The translations under genes and the position numbers were made by a program. A stretch of 43,216 bases of DNA from an uncultured Muribaculaceae bacterium (GTDB lineage: Bacteria > Bacteroidota > Bacteroidia > Bacteroidales > Muribaculaceae): assembly GCA_910587925.1 (NCBI GenBank), contig CAJUOC010000024.1, forward strand, positions 1-43,216, in the 5' to 3' direction. The notes below the pieces were generated by a model. The model was not told where the DNA came from, did not search any database, and saw only the letters and a list, made by a program, of their open reading frames with translations. Within the stretch, counting starts at the first letter, position 1; the number at the start of each line of letters is the position of its first letter. Shown here in pieces: positions 8,482-16,558 of the stretch.

Positions 8482-9870
8482 ATGACTCAACCGACATCAA
8501 ACATATCGCGCCTGGCATCGGCCCCGGTGGGCCGGCTGCTGTGGGAGTACAGTCTGCCCGGTGTGGTGGGTATGCTCGTGGTGGCGCTGTACAATGTGGT
8601 CGACCGCATGTTTATAGGCCAGGTGGTGGGGCCCGAGGCCATCGCCGGGCTGGCGCTCACTTTCCCGCTGATGAATATCACCACGGCCATAGGGGTGCTG
8701 GTCGGGGTGGGCTCGTCGGCCCGCGTGTCGATATGCCTGGGGCGCGGCGACTCCGACGGGGCGGCTCTCATACTGGGCAATGCCCTTACGCTCACGCTGG
8801 TCAATGCGGCCGCGTACATCACCGTGTTTGTCATATGGATCGACCCCATACTCAACGCCTTCGGCGCCGGGCCGGCCACGCTGCCGTATGCCCGCGAGTA
8901 TATGCTGTGGGTGATGCCGGGGCTGCTGATGACCAATGTGGCATTCGGCTTCAACAATCTGATGCGCGCATCGGGATACCCGGTCAAGGCGATGGTGACG
9001 ATGCTCATCGGCGCGGTGGCCAATGTGGCGCTCGACTCCATATTTGTATATGTATTTGGCTGGGGTATGCGGGGCGCGGCACTCGCGACCGATATCGCCA
9101 TGGGGCTCTCGGGATGGTTTGTGATGCAGCACTTCTGCTCGCCCCGCCATACGCTGAGCCTGCGCAGGGGTACGTTTGCGCTGCGCCGCAGTGTGGTGCT
9201 GGGCATCGTGAGCATCGGCGCGGCGCCGTCGGTGGTCAATGCGGCGTCGTGTCTGATCAACGCTCTGATCAACCGCACACTGGTGGCGCTGGGCGGCGAC
9301 CTGGCCATCGGCGCGGCCGGTATTTTCGTGACATTCACCTCGCTGCTGGTGACGGTCACTCTGGGCATATGCATGGGGCTGCAGCCTATCGTGGGCTACA
9401 ACTATGGCGCGGGCCGCTATGACCGTGTGAGGCGTGTGTTTTGGATAGCCGCCGCAAGCGCCACCGCCATCAGCCTCGGCGGCCAGGCGATCGGCATGTC
9501 GATGCCCGAGGCCATCGCCCGCGCGTTTACTTCCGACGCGGTGCTCATCGACTCGACGGTGCGCTGCCTGCGGCTGTGCCTGTGGGCATTCGGGGTGGTG
9601 GGTTTCCAGATTGTGGCCACGTGTCTGTTTCAGAGCATCGGGGCGGCGCGCAGCTCTATCTTCCTGAGTCTTACGCGGCAGGTATTGTTTCTCATCCCGC
9701 TGCTGCTGTGGCTGCCGGGGTGGCTGGGTATCGACGGTGTTTGGCTGTCGTTTCCGGCGTCGGATGTGCTGGCGACGGCTGTCACCGTGGCTATGGTGTG
9801 GCACCGTATGCGCCGGCTCGGCTCTATGCCGGTCGAGTGCCATGCGACCCGTGCGGCCGCGCAGGGGTAG
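8482..9870 (+). CDS. MATE-family multidrug/metabolite efflux transporter
   Basis: MATE proteins export drugs or metabolites in exchange for Na+ or H+. The 462-residue protein has about 12 hydrophobic segments in two halves. MATE signature stretches include GRLLWEYSLPGVVGMLVVALYNVVDRMFIG near the start, GPEAIAGLALTFPLM, and in the second half LGICMGLQPIVGYNYGAGRYDRVRR. The last is the typical QPIxGYNYGA motif, equivalent to the first-half loop GVGSSARVSICLGRGD. The ATG at 8482 gives a normal MATE N-terminus; the open frame upstream runs through the preceding gene in another phase and is not used. Substrate cannot be told. Its 3' end faces miaA with 6 bp between them. Confidence 0.92.
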   Translation: MTQPTSNISRLASAPVGRLLWEYSLPGVVGMLVVALYNVVDRMFIGQVVGPEAIAGLALTFPLMNITTAIGVLVGVGSSARVSICLGRGDSDGAALILGNALTLTLVNAAAYITVFVIWIDPILNAFGAGPATLPYAREYMLWVMPGLLMTNVAFGFNNLMRASGYPVKAMVTMLIGAVANVALDSIFVYVFGWGMRGAALATDIAMGLSGWFVMQHFCSPRHTLSLRRGTFALRRSVVLGIVSIGAAPSVVNAASCLINALINRTLVALGGDLAIGAAGIFVTFTSLLVTVTLGICMGLQPIVGYNYGAGRYDRVRRVFWIAAASATAISLGGQAIGMSMPEAIARAFTSDAVLIDSTVRCLRLCLWAFGVVGFQIVATCLFQSIGAARSSIFLSLTRQVLFLIPLLLWLPGWLGIDGVWLSFPASDVLATAVTVAMVWHRMRRLGSMPVECHATRAAAQG

Positions 9871-9876
9871 GGCGCG

Positions 9877-10803
9877 TCAGAGGCCGCTGTCGCGACGGGC
9901 GGCGACAAGCTCCATGAGGGCGTCGAGCGCGCCGTCGGCCGGCAGCCAGGCGGTGGGCCGGGCGCCGGGCCGGCGCAGCCAGGTGAGCTGCTTCTTGGCG
10001 TAGACCCGGGTATTCTTGGCGATGCGGGCGGTGGCGGTGGCCAGGTCCAAGACTCCGTCGAGCCAGGCAAACATTTCTTTGTATCCTACGGTATTGAGCG
10101 CGTTGAGATGGCGCAGCGGGTAGAGCCGGCGGGCCTCGTCGGGCAGCCCGGCGGCCATCATAGCCTCGACGCGGCGGTTGATGCGGTCAAAAAGCTCGTC
10201 GCGCGTGCGCTCGATGGCCACTTTCAGTATGTCAAACGGCCGCTCGCGACGGCCGCGGCCGATAAGCTCGGAGTATGGCCGCCCGGCCTCGATGGATATC
10301 TCGATGGCGTGCATCACCCGGCGCAGGTTGGCGCGGTCGACCGTAGCTGCTGTGGCCGGGTCGAGGCAGTCGAGATACGCCAACAGCCCTTCTGCGCCGT
10401 GCTCGTCGGCCAGGCGCAGCACGCGCTCGCGCGTGGCCTGCGACACGGTGGGCAGCTCGTCGAGACCGTCGGTGAGGGCGTCGACATACATCATCGAGCC
10501 GCCGCATACCACCGCATATGGCCCGCGCCGCCACTGCTCGTCGAGCAGGCGCAGGGCGTCGGCCTCAAAGCGCGAGGCGCTGTAGTAGTCGGCCGGGTCG
10601 AGCTCGCCAACAAGATGATGGCGCACTGCGGCGCGTTCCGCGGCCGTAGGGGCGGCGGTGCCTATCTCCATGCCGCGGTATATCTGGCGCGAGTCGGCCG
10701 ATATGATGTCGCAGCCGAGCGCGCGGGCGGCGCCTACGGCCAGGGCTGTCTTGCCCGAGGCCGTGGCGCCGCCTATCACTATGAGCAGCCGGCGGGGTGT
10801 CAC
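9877..10803 (-). CDS. miaA: tRNA dimethylallyltransferase MiaA
   Basis: MiaA adds the dimethylallyl group to A37 of tRNAs that read UNN codons, making i6A37. The 308-residue protein has the P-loop GATASGKT (12-19), the DSRQIYRGMEIGT motif (36-48), VGELDP and the C-terminal tRNA-contact region ending in KNTRVYAKKQLTWLRR. Length is typical (about 300-315). The start codon is GTG at 10803; it overlaps the pepT stop as GTGA, so translation is probably coupled. It is the last gene of the rpiB-lipoprotein-pepT-miaA run. MiaB, which acts on the MiaA product, is encoded at 40468. Confidence 0.96.
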   Translation of the reverse strand: MTPRRLLIVIGGATASGKTALAVGAARALGCDIISADSRQIYRGMEIGTAAPTAAERAAVRHHLVGELDPADYYSASRFEADALRLLDEQWRRGPYAVVCGGSMMYVDALTDGLDELPTVSQATRERVLRLADEHGAEGLLAYLDCLDPATAATVDRANLRRVMHAIEISIEAGRPYSELIGRGRRERPFDILKVAIERTRDELFDRINRRVEAMMAAGLPDEARRLYPLRHLNALNTVGYKEMFAWLDGVLDLATATARIAKNTRVYAKKQLTWLRRPGARPTAWLPADGALDALMELVAARRDSGL

Positions 10804-12035
10804 TTGTACTCACCTGCGCCCACCAGGCGCGCTATCTCGACGATGACGCGCATGGCTTTCTCCATCGAGGGGATGGGCACAAACTCGTAGCGGCCGTGGA
10901 AGTTGAGGCCACCGGCAAAGATGTTGGGGCAGGGCAGGCCCTTGAACGACAGCTGGGCGCCGTCGGTGCCGCCGCGGATGGGCTGCACCTTGGGCGTGAC
11001 GCCCACCAGCTCCATGGCTTTCTCGGCCAGGTCGACGATGTATTTGACCGGCTCGATTTTCTCGCGCATGTTGTAGTACTGGTCTTTGATCTCGATGGAG
11101 CAGCATCCGGCAAACTCATTGTTGATTTTGCGCGTCAGATGCTCCAGCTCCTTCTTGCGGCGCTCAAAGCGGTCGCGGTCGTGGTCGCGGATGATGTAGG
11201 TCAGCACGGTATTCTCGACCGAGCCCTCCATGCCGATGAGGTGGTAGAAGCCCTCGTAGCCCTCGGTGTGCTCGGGGGTCTCCCAGCGGGGCAGCATGAT
11301 GATAAACTGATTGGCCACGCGCATCGAGTTGAGCATCTTGTGCTTGGCATAGCCGGGGTGGACGTTGCGGCCGCGGAAGGTCACGCGCGCCACGGCGGCG
11401 TTGAAATTCTCATACTCCAGCTCGCCGACCTCGCCGCCGTCCATGGTGTATGCAAAGTCGGCGCCGAAAGCTTCCACGTCGAAGTGGTGGGCGCCCTGGC
11501 CGATTTCCTCGTCGGGGTTGAAGGCGATGCGTATGTCGCCGTGCTTTATCTCCGGATGGTCCATCAGATACTGCATGGCGGTGATGATCTCGGCCACGCC
11601 GGCCTTGTCGTCGGCGCCCAGCAGGGTATTGCCGTCGGTCACGATGAGATCCTCGCCGCGGTGGTCGAGCAGCTCTGGGAAGTCGCGCGGCGACAGCACG
11701 ATGCCGGCGGCCGCGTTGAGCTCGATGTCGCCGCCGTCGTAGCTCTCCACGATACGCGGCGCCACATGGCGGCCCGACATATCGGGCGACGTGTCGAGAT
11801 GGGCGATGAAGCCCACGGTGCTCACGCTGCGGCCCTCGCCGAGATTGGAGGGCAGGGTGGCCATCAGATAGCCGTTGGCGTCGAGCGTCACATCAGACAT
11901 GCCCATCGCCTCGAGCTCTCCCTTGAGATGCTGCGCAAATATCATCTGACCCGGCGTCGACGGCGTCAGATTGGTTTCCTCATCGCTCTGCGTGTCAAAC
12001 TTGACATACTGCAGAAATCGGTCTACAAGATTCAT
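10800..12035 (-). CDS. pepT: Peptidase T (tripeptide aminopeptidase)
   Basis: PepT is a cytosolic two-zinc M20-family enzyme that removes the N-terminal residue from tripeptides. The 411-residue length is standard. Visible metal/catalytic segments are AHLDTSPDMSG (His and Asp), GADDKAGVAEI (bridging Asp), NPDEEIGQGAHHFD (catalytic Glu pair), YTMDGGEVGELEYENFNA, and the final His in GLNFHGRYEF, with IRGGTDGAQLS before it. Its stop overlaps the miaA start, and it begins 17 nt after the lipoprotein gene, so the four genes probably form one transcript. Confidence 0.96.
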   Translation of the reverse strand: MNLVDRFLQYVKFDTQSDEETNLTPSTPGQMIFAQHLKGELEAMGMSDVTLDANGYLMATLPSNLGEGRSVSTVGFIAHLDTSPDMSGRHVAPRIVESYDGGDIELNAAAGIVLSPRDFPELLDHRGEDLIVTDGNTLLGADDKAGVAEIITAMQYLMDHPEIKHGDIRIAFNPDEEIGQGAHHFDVEAFGADFAYTMDGGEVGELEYENFNAAVARVTFRGRNVHPGYAKHKMLNSMRVANQFIIMLPRWETPEHTEGYEGFYHLIGMEGSVENTVLTYIIRDHDRDRFERRKKELEHLTRKINNEFAGCCSIEIKDQYYNMREKIEPVKYIVDLAEKAMELVGVTPKVQPIRGGTDGAQLSFKGLPCPNIFAGGLNFHGRYEFVPIPSMEKAMRVIVEIARLVGAGEYK

Positions 12036-12052
12036 ATCGTGAAAAGATTGAT

Positions 12053-12832
12053 TTACTTGAAAATCTCCCGCCAGGGGAATGCCTGCTTTATCTCGCGGTC
12101 GTCATCGTCGGCCGCCGTGTACACGATGCGCACACCGTCGATACCCAGGCCCTTGAGCATCTCCACCACCGGGTACTCCAGGTCGCCCAGACGGGCATAC
12201 TGGCGGCGCAGAGCGTCGAGATAGCGCCCCGTAAGATGGCCCTGCTCCAGCCCGGAGAGAGCCGCTTTCGACGGGAAAGTCATCGTGTAGGTCAGGAAGC
12301 CCTTGGAAATGGCCGCCGATACCTGAGCCCCGCGGTGGGCCTCAGGAGACGGCACGGCGCCGCCCGCCATCGCGGCCACCTGCTCGCGCACGGCCGGCAC
12401 ATCGAGCGACGAGCCCTTGGCCTTGACAAGCCGCGAGATCTTGTCGGCGCTGAAGATATACGTCTTGGTGGCGCCGTAAGTGTCGCGCACCGTCGCCACC
12501 ACCGGAGTGTCGAGCTTGCGCAGAGAGTTGATCACGGCATAGACCCTGTCGGCATCCATCGCCTTGAGCTGGTCGGCCACAAAATAGTCCATGAGCGCGT
12601 CGCCCAGCAGATCCACCTTTATCAGGCTGTCAGATAGCGCGATGTCGACATCGACATTGGGCGCCGCATACACAGCGCCGCATTTCTCAAAAGGCGCGCG
12701 GTCGGTGGTGATGAGCGAGTCAATCTGCGCGGCAGTCGCCTCGAGGCGGGCAGTCTTCTCAGCCTCCGAAGGGCCGCATCCGGCCAGCAGAGCCACAAGC
12801 GCCGCAGCCGACAGTATAGAGCGTAAGTTCAT
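12053..12832 (-). CDS. Putative lipoprotein of unknown function
   Basis: The 259-residue protein has a lipoprotein signal peptide with lipobox LLAG-C19 (MNLRSILSAAALVALLAGC). The next residues, GPSEAEK, lack the acidic surface-export signal typical of Bacteroidetes surface lipoproteins, so it may stay on the periplasmic side; this is inference. The mature part is mostly helical by composition, with no domain I recognise, and ends in DDDDREIKQAFPWREIFK. It begins 2 nt after the rpiB stop, so it is almost surely co-transcribed with rpiB. A role beside peptide or pentose metabolism cannot be read from the sequence. Confidence 0.75.
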   Translation of the reverse strand: MNLRSILSAAALVALLAGCGPSEAEKTARLEATAAQIDSLITTDRAPFEKCGAVYAAPNVDVDIALSDSLIKVDLLGDALMDYFVADQLKAMDADRVYAVINSLRKLDTPVVATVRDTYGATKTYIFSADKISRLVKAKGSSLDVPAVREQVAAMAGGAVPSPEAHRGAQVSAAISKGFLTYTMTFPSKAALSGLEQGHLTGRYLDALRRQYARLGDLEYPVVEMLKGLGIDGVRIVYTAADDDDREIKQAFPWREIFK

Positions 12833-12834
12833 TG

Positions 12835-13305
12835 TTAATGTGATTGAACGGGTTGTACAGGTATCTTGTCGATGCGGCGCTGATGACGGCCGCCGTCAAA
12901 AGGCGTGTGCAGAAATACATCCACGATTTCCAGAGCCGTCTCCACCGGGATAAACCGTGCCGGCAACACCAGCACATTGGCATCATTGTGGGCGCGCGCC
13001 AGGCGGGCCAGCTCCGGCGTCCAGCACAGCGCCGCGCGTATACCCTGGTGCTTGTTGAGCGTCATGCCGATGCCATTGCCGCTGCCACACATGGCGATGC
13101 CCGGGTAGCACTCGCCACCCTCCACAGCCAGAGCCGCCGGATGGGCAAAGTCAGCATAGTCGCACGACTCATCGCTGTGAGTGCCAAAATCGCGGAAGCC
13201 CACACCATGCACATCCAGCCAGTCGGCCACCGCACATTTCAGCTCAAAGCCGGCGTGGTCGCTGCATAGCGCCACCGGGCAGTCATTCTTCAGAATATTC
13301 ATCAT
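12835..13305 (-). CDS. rpiB: Ribose-5-phosphate isomerase B
   Basis: RpiB interconverts ribose 5-phosphate and ribulose 5-phosphate in the pentose phosphate pathway. The 156-residue protein carries CSDHAGFELK near the N-terminus (substrate phosphate/ring-opening region), the catalytic-cysteine loop MCGSGNGIGMTLNK, and RAALCWTPELARLARAHNDANVLVLPARF. The last matches the RpiB/LacAB signature, in which the NDAN-type stretch binds the sugar. There are two adjacent ATGs (13305 and 13302) and either may be used. A possible -7 box TATTTTTG lies at 13397-13390, about 85 nt upstream. It heads the run rpiB, lipoprotein, pepT, miaA. Confidence 0.93.
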   Translation of the reverse strand: MMNILKNDCPVALCSDHAGFELKCAVADWLDVHGVGFRDFGTHSDESCDYADFAHPAALAVEGGECYPGIAMCGSGNGIGMTLNKHQGIRAALCWTPELARLARAHNDANVLVLPARFIPVETALEIVDVFLHTPFDGGRHQRRIDKIPVQPVQSH

Positions 13306-13389
13306 ACATAGAGTATTACGTCCTCAAAACATAAGGCTCGGCGAAGTAAAAAAGTTGAACGACGTCGGTCCCGGAAAAATAAATAATGG

Positions 13390-13397
13390 CAAAAATA
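13390..13397 (-). promoter_or_regulatory. Possible -7 box of the rpiB operon
   Basis: TATTTTTG on the minus strand matches TAnnTTTG and predicts a leader of about 80 nt. No well-placed TTG is seen upstream. The tRNA-Leu promoter lies back-to-back with it. Confidence 0.45.
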
Positions 13398-13419
13398 CAA
13401 AAAAATACCGCAAAACCCC

Positions 13420-13448
13420 TTGCATATGCAAAAAAAGTATTAACTTTG
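13420..13448 (+). promoter_or_regulatory. Promoter of tRNA-Leu
   Basis: TAACTTTG (13441-13448) matches the -7 consensus, and TTG (13420-13422) lies 18 nt upstream. It is about 60 nt before the mature tRNA 5' end, which leaves a GC-rich 5' leader to be removed by RNase P. Confidence 0.6.
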
Positions 13449-13507
13449 CAGCGCAAACCCACCCCGAGGGCGGCAGCGGCCGCCAAATCATCAGAGTGGA
13501 CAAGCAA

Positions 13508-13588
13508 GCCCAGGTGGCGGAATGGTAGACGCGCTCGTTTCAGGTGCGAGTGCTGAGAGGCGTGCAGGTTCGAGTCCTGTTCTGGGCA
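13508..13588 (+). tRNA. tRNA-Leu (anticodon CAG)
   Basis: GCCCAGG at the 5' end pairs with TCTGGGC at 13581-13587 (the last pair is G-T) to form the acceptor stem; A13588 is the discriminator. CTCG-loop-CGAG holds the anticodon CAG (13541-13543), which reads CUG. The long variable arm (tgctgagaggcgt) is typical of tRNA-Leu, and the T-arm GCAGG-TTCGAGT-CCTGT is complete. No standard CCA is encoded. The tRNA marks the left border of the AT-rich island, a common place for integration. Confidence 0.95.
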
Positions 13589-13593
13589 CCCCA

Positions 13594-13645
13594 AAAGCGA
13601 GATGACTAATTGAAAATTCAACAGTTATTTCGCTTTCGTTTTATT
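13594..13645 (+). terminator. Terminator downstream of tRNA-Leu
   Basis: AAAGCGA (13594-13600) pairs with TCGCTTT (13630-13636), and further AT and ACT pairs continue inward. The run cgttttatt follows. This is a good Rho-independent terminator for the tRNA transcript. Confidence 0.6.
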
Positions 13646-13666
13646 CTACGTGCATATTACGTGCAA

Positions 13667-13774
13667 ATGGTGTCAACCAAAGTCCGCCGTTCACCCGCCC
13701 CTCGAACCATTTCTTACAAATTGCACCCTATTCCACACCCCATCATAAGTTGTTCGGATTTGCCGAACAACTGA
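13667..13774 (+). pseudogene. Possible integrase N-terminal remnant
   Basis: A 35-codon frame starts with ATG just behind the tRNA and its terminator, next to the direct repeat acgtgca-tatt-acgtgca. Its residues (MVSTKVRR ... RTISYKLHP) have the spacing of the N-terminal arm-binding domain of Bacteroidetes tyrosine recombinases (V-K-V-x-R ... G-T-I-x-Y-x-L). The match is weak and read by eye only. If right, it is the leftover of the integrase that brought the island. It could equally be a meaningless short frame. Confidence 0.2.
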
Positions 13775-13796
13775 ACCTGTCGGAATTTCCGACAGG
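13749..13796. terminator. Tandem hairpins behind the island operon
   Basis: GTTGTTCGG (13749-13757) pairs with CCGAACAAC (13763-13771). CCTGTCGGAA (13776-13785) pairs with TTCCGACAGG (13787-13796). They lie just after the original stop of the broken YhcG gene on the minus strand, so they may end the island transcript. They are more AT-rich than the backbone palindromes. Confidence 0.5.
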
Positions 13797-13804
13797 CTGC
13801 CGTT

Positions 13805-14848
13805 TTATTCATTTTGAGTTTCATTGAGCACCTTGTCGAGTTGGGCTTGTAATTACTCCTTCTTGGGTAGATATAATTGATAGCGAGCCACAAAGAGTTG
13901 GTTGGTTATTCCTTCGAGGGCATATTCCATCAACACCTCATCTCGTCTGGATCCAATAACGATTCCAATCAGAGGATTGTCATCGGGCATACACACCTCG
14001 TTTTTGAAGTAATTCAGGTACAGATACATCTGACCAATATCCCCATGCGATATTTCATCCCGCTTAAGGTCTATCAGAACATAGCATTTCAGTATGTAGT
14101 TGTAAAACACCAAATCAAGCTTGAACTGCCCTCCGCACATTGGCATGACGTATTGACGACCATAGGACGCGAAACCTCGACTGAGTTCAAGCAGAAACTT
14201 CACCATATTGTCAAGGAGAGCTTTTTCCAAATCACTTTCCTTATTAACGTTTCTTTTGCTCCAATCCGGTAAACTCCAACACAAACGGGTCATGAATAAT
14301 ATCCTCAGGAGTCTGAATGGGATGACCTTGATGAGCAAGTGAAAGAACGCCTTCCTTGTCAGTACTTAGTGCGAGACGCTGGAACAGTGAGGATTTAATC
14401 TGACGGCGTAGTTCTCTGACTTTCCATTTTTGGTTGACAGCCTCATGATAATAGAATTGTCGTTCCATTTTATCCTCACATTTTTTAGAAGTTCATAATA
14501 ATGACTCCAGCTCAAAAGGTGTGACACTGTCACACCTTTTGGAAAGTAAAGATAAAAATTCCTCATATATATGAGGTTATAGCGACTGAATCCTTTACCT
14601 CTCCTTACAGTCAAGTCTTTTGCTAAACGAGGTATAAGGAATTTGCCGTACTCCGCGCGAATTTGCCCTTTATGCTCGAAATCAACAATATACAGACCTG
14701 TCTGCCAGTTGGCATCAAGCAGTCCTGTATTGATTGCCTCCACTGCACGGTTCTTTGCCAGAGTCCATAGGTTGTCAATACGCCCGATGAGCGCATCATA
14801 CTCAGATTGAGGAATCATTGCTGATATGTCTTTGATTTTGTCTGTCAT
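13805..14848 (-). pseudogene. YhcG/DUF1016-family PDDEXK nuclease, broken
   Basis: Read across frames, the gene gives one collinear YhcG-type protein. The DUF1016 N-terminal helical domain (IDNLWTLAKNRAVEAINTGLLDANWQTGLYIVDFE... YNLIYMRNFYLYFP) comes first. The middle follows (HEAVNQKWKVRELRRQI...LFQRLALSTDKEGVLSLAHQG), and the last part is the PDDEXK nuclease (FKLDLVFYN...CYVLIDLK...GQMYLYLNYF). Three lesions are visible. A -1 slip lies in an A6 run (T-run at 14481-14486 on the plus strand; seven As would restore the frame). A second frameshift lies near 14250-14275. An in-frame TAA at 13853-13855 replaces a likely CAA, after which the frame runs on 16 codons to the proper stop at 13805. YhcG proteins often sit in restriction/defence islands, as here. 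It is the last gene of the island. Confidence 0.85.
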
Positions 14849-14920
14849 AACTTTCTACGTAGTAACATTATAAATATAGATTCCCTTTTGCCTGTTGTTG
14901 ATTAAATCCAGTTGTCATCA

Positions 14921-16558
14921 TCATATTTTAATATCAACTACTTGATCTCTATTCCACGAAGCAAAATGAACAATTCGCCCTTCCCGGTAAATATAGCCAA
15001 TAATATGGTCATTAATTGACGGTCTCGCATTACGGTTGAAAGAGCTGATGATAGTGTATCCCTTTACGCCATTATTATTTTTCATTAACTTCAAGGAGAT
15101 AGATTTTCGTCCACTCAACTCTGAAAGAAATTGCCGCTCGTTATTTCGGATATTCTCAATATAATATCCCTTTCTCGTTTCCACAACATTATATTTTGCA
15201 TATACGGTAGATGAGCGAACTTCTGAACTTTCGACTATTTCAGACGAATCATCCCTCTCTATAGAGGTGGGAATCTCTTTTTTTATTTCAACATCAATCT
15301 GTTGAATGAGACACATTTCATCCAATCCTTCAGACAAATCCCTTTCTCGAGGCGTTCCGAATCCGATGTTATCCTTAGTTGGATTAATTCGCGATAATCT
15401 ATTGTTGGATTCCAGATTCCCTTCAAAATATTCTTCCCAAGGACGGTCATCGTCAGGTAGTCCAAACCGCCCATACATCCCGACATTATCCAAGATGAGA
15501 CACTGCTTATCCCCATTTTTTCGGAGTCCACGTCCCACCTGTTGGATGTATTTTACCAACGACCGAGTTGGCCTGGCAAGTTGAACAAATTCAAGATCTG
15601 GGCAATCGAATCCTTCAGAAAAAATGTCAACGTTAACAATGATATCCAATTCTCCATTTTTGAAATCCTGAACAAGTTTTTTTCGCAAATTGGCTGGAGT
15701 CTCACTATCAATATCCGCTATCTTTATCCCCGCATTAAGAAACTGTTGACAAATATGCTTACTGTGCTTCCTTGATATACTATAGATTATGCCCTTTTTC
15801 CCTTTTACAAATTCAAAATAACTATCAAGAAGTTGGGCACGAATGCGTCCCGTATCAACTACTTGTTCAAGTGCAGACGTCTTATAATCCCCATCTATAC
15901 CGAAATCCTTGATTGAGTCAATCTCACTTCTTATACGGCTATCAAAAGGTACTGAATAATATTGATAAGGAGCAAGCCATCCTTTTTCAAGAAACTCTTT
16001 TATCGGCATAGATAGGATTAAGGTATCAAAGTTCCCTCTAAAACCGCGCCCATCCATACGCCATGGCGTAGCTGTAACACCAAGCTTTTTGGATTCAGGA
16101 TAGTAATTCCATAGTTTGGTATAGCTCTGAGCCGTAGCGTGGTGTGCCTCGTCAATTATTATGAAGTCGGCATGAAAGGCATCAGCAAACTGCCGATTCG
16201 AAGGATGGGTTATTGTTTGAATTGATGCAACTTGTACCGGAAGCATTAAATCACGCCTATCCTTGAATGCTCCGGCTATTATTCCATGAGGAATTCTGTA
16301 TTTATGGAGACTTTCGTCTATTTGTTCGATAAGCTCTGATCGATGAGCAATTATTAGAATACCCTTGCGTCGATTCTCTTGAAGTGATGACAAAGAAATG
16401 TCTCGAATAAGGGATGTGAACAATCTCGTTTTACCTGTACCTGTAGGCATTTGATATAGAACGTTATCCACACAATCCCATTGGCCAAAGATTTTTTCCT
16501 TGGCTTCCTGCTGATAATTCCGCAGGGTATGGTCAAGACGGCATAGATCTGAAAACAT
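14921..16558 (-). CDS. DEAD/DEAH-box SF2 helicase of the island operon
   Basis: The 545-residue protein has a complete SF2 ATPase core like that of type I/III restriction motor subunits: YQQEA near residue 15, Walker A MPTGTGKT (37-44), DEAH (136-139), TATPWR (162-167), SEGFDCPDL (314-322) and QVGRGLR (340-346). About 180 C-terminal residues are of unknown type. It has no nuclease motif that I can see, so cutting would have to come from the partner upstream. The start is the ATG at 16558: it overlaps the preceding stop as TGATG, a coupled arrangement. A TTG one codon earlier is less likely. Low GC sets it apart from the backbone. With the methyltransferase and the DGQHR/PDDEXK protein it probably forms one defence system. 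Confidence 0.85.
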   Translation of the reverse strand: MFSDLCRLDHTLRNYQQEAKEKIFGQWDCVDNVLYQMPTGTGKTRLFTSLIRDISLSSLQENRRKGILIIAHRSELIEQIDESLHKYRIPHGIIAGAFKDRRDLMLPVQVASIQTITHPSNRQFADAFHADFIIIDEAHHATAQSYTKLWNYYPESKKLGVTATPWRMDGRGFRGNFDTLILSMPIKEFLEKGWLAPYQYYSVPFDSRIRSEIDSIKDFGIDGDYKTSALEQVVDTGRIRAQLLDSYFEFVKGKKGIIYSISRKHSKHICQQFLNAGIKIADIDSETPANLRKKLVQDFKNGELDIIVNVDIFSEGFDCPDLEFVQLARPTRSLVKYIQQVGRGLRKNGDKQCLILDNVGMYGRFGLPDDDRPWEEYFEGNLESNNRLSRINPTKDNIGFGTPRERDLSEGLDEMCLIQQIDVEIKKEIPTSIERDDSSEIVESSEVRSSTVYAKYNVVETRKGYYIENIRNNERQFLSELSGRKSISLKLMKNNNGVKGYTIISSFNRNARPSINDHIIGYIYREGRIVHFASWNRDQVVDIKI

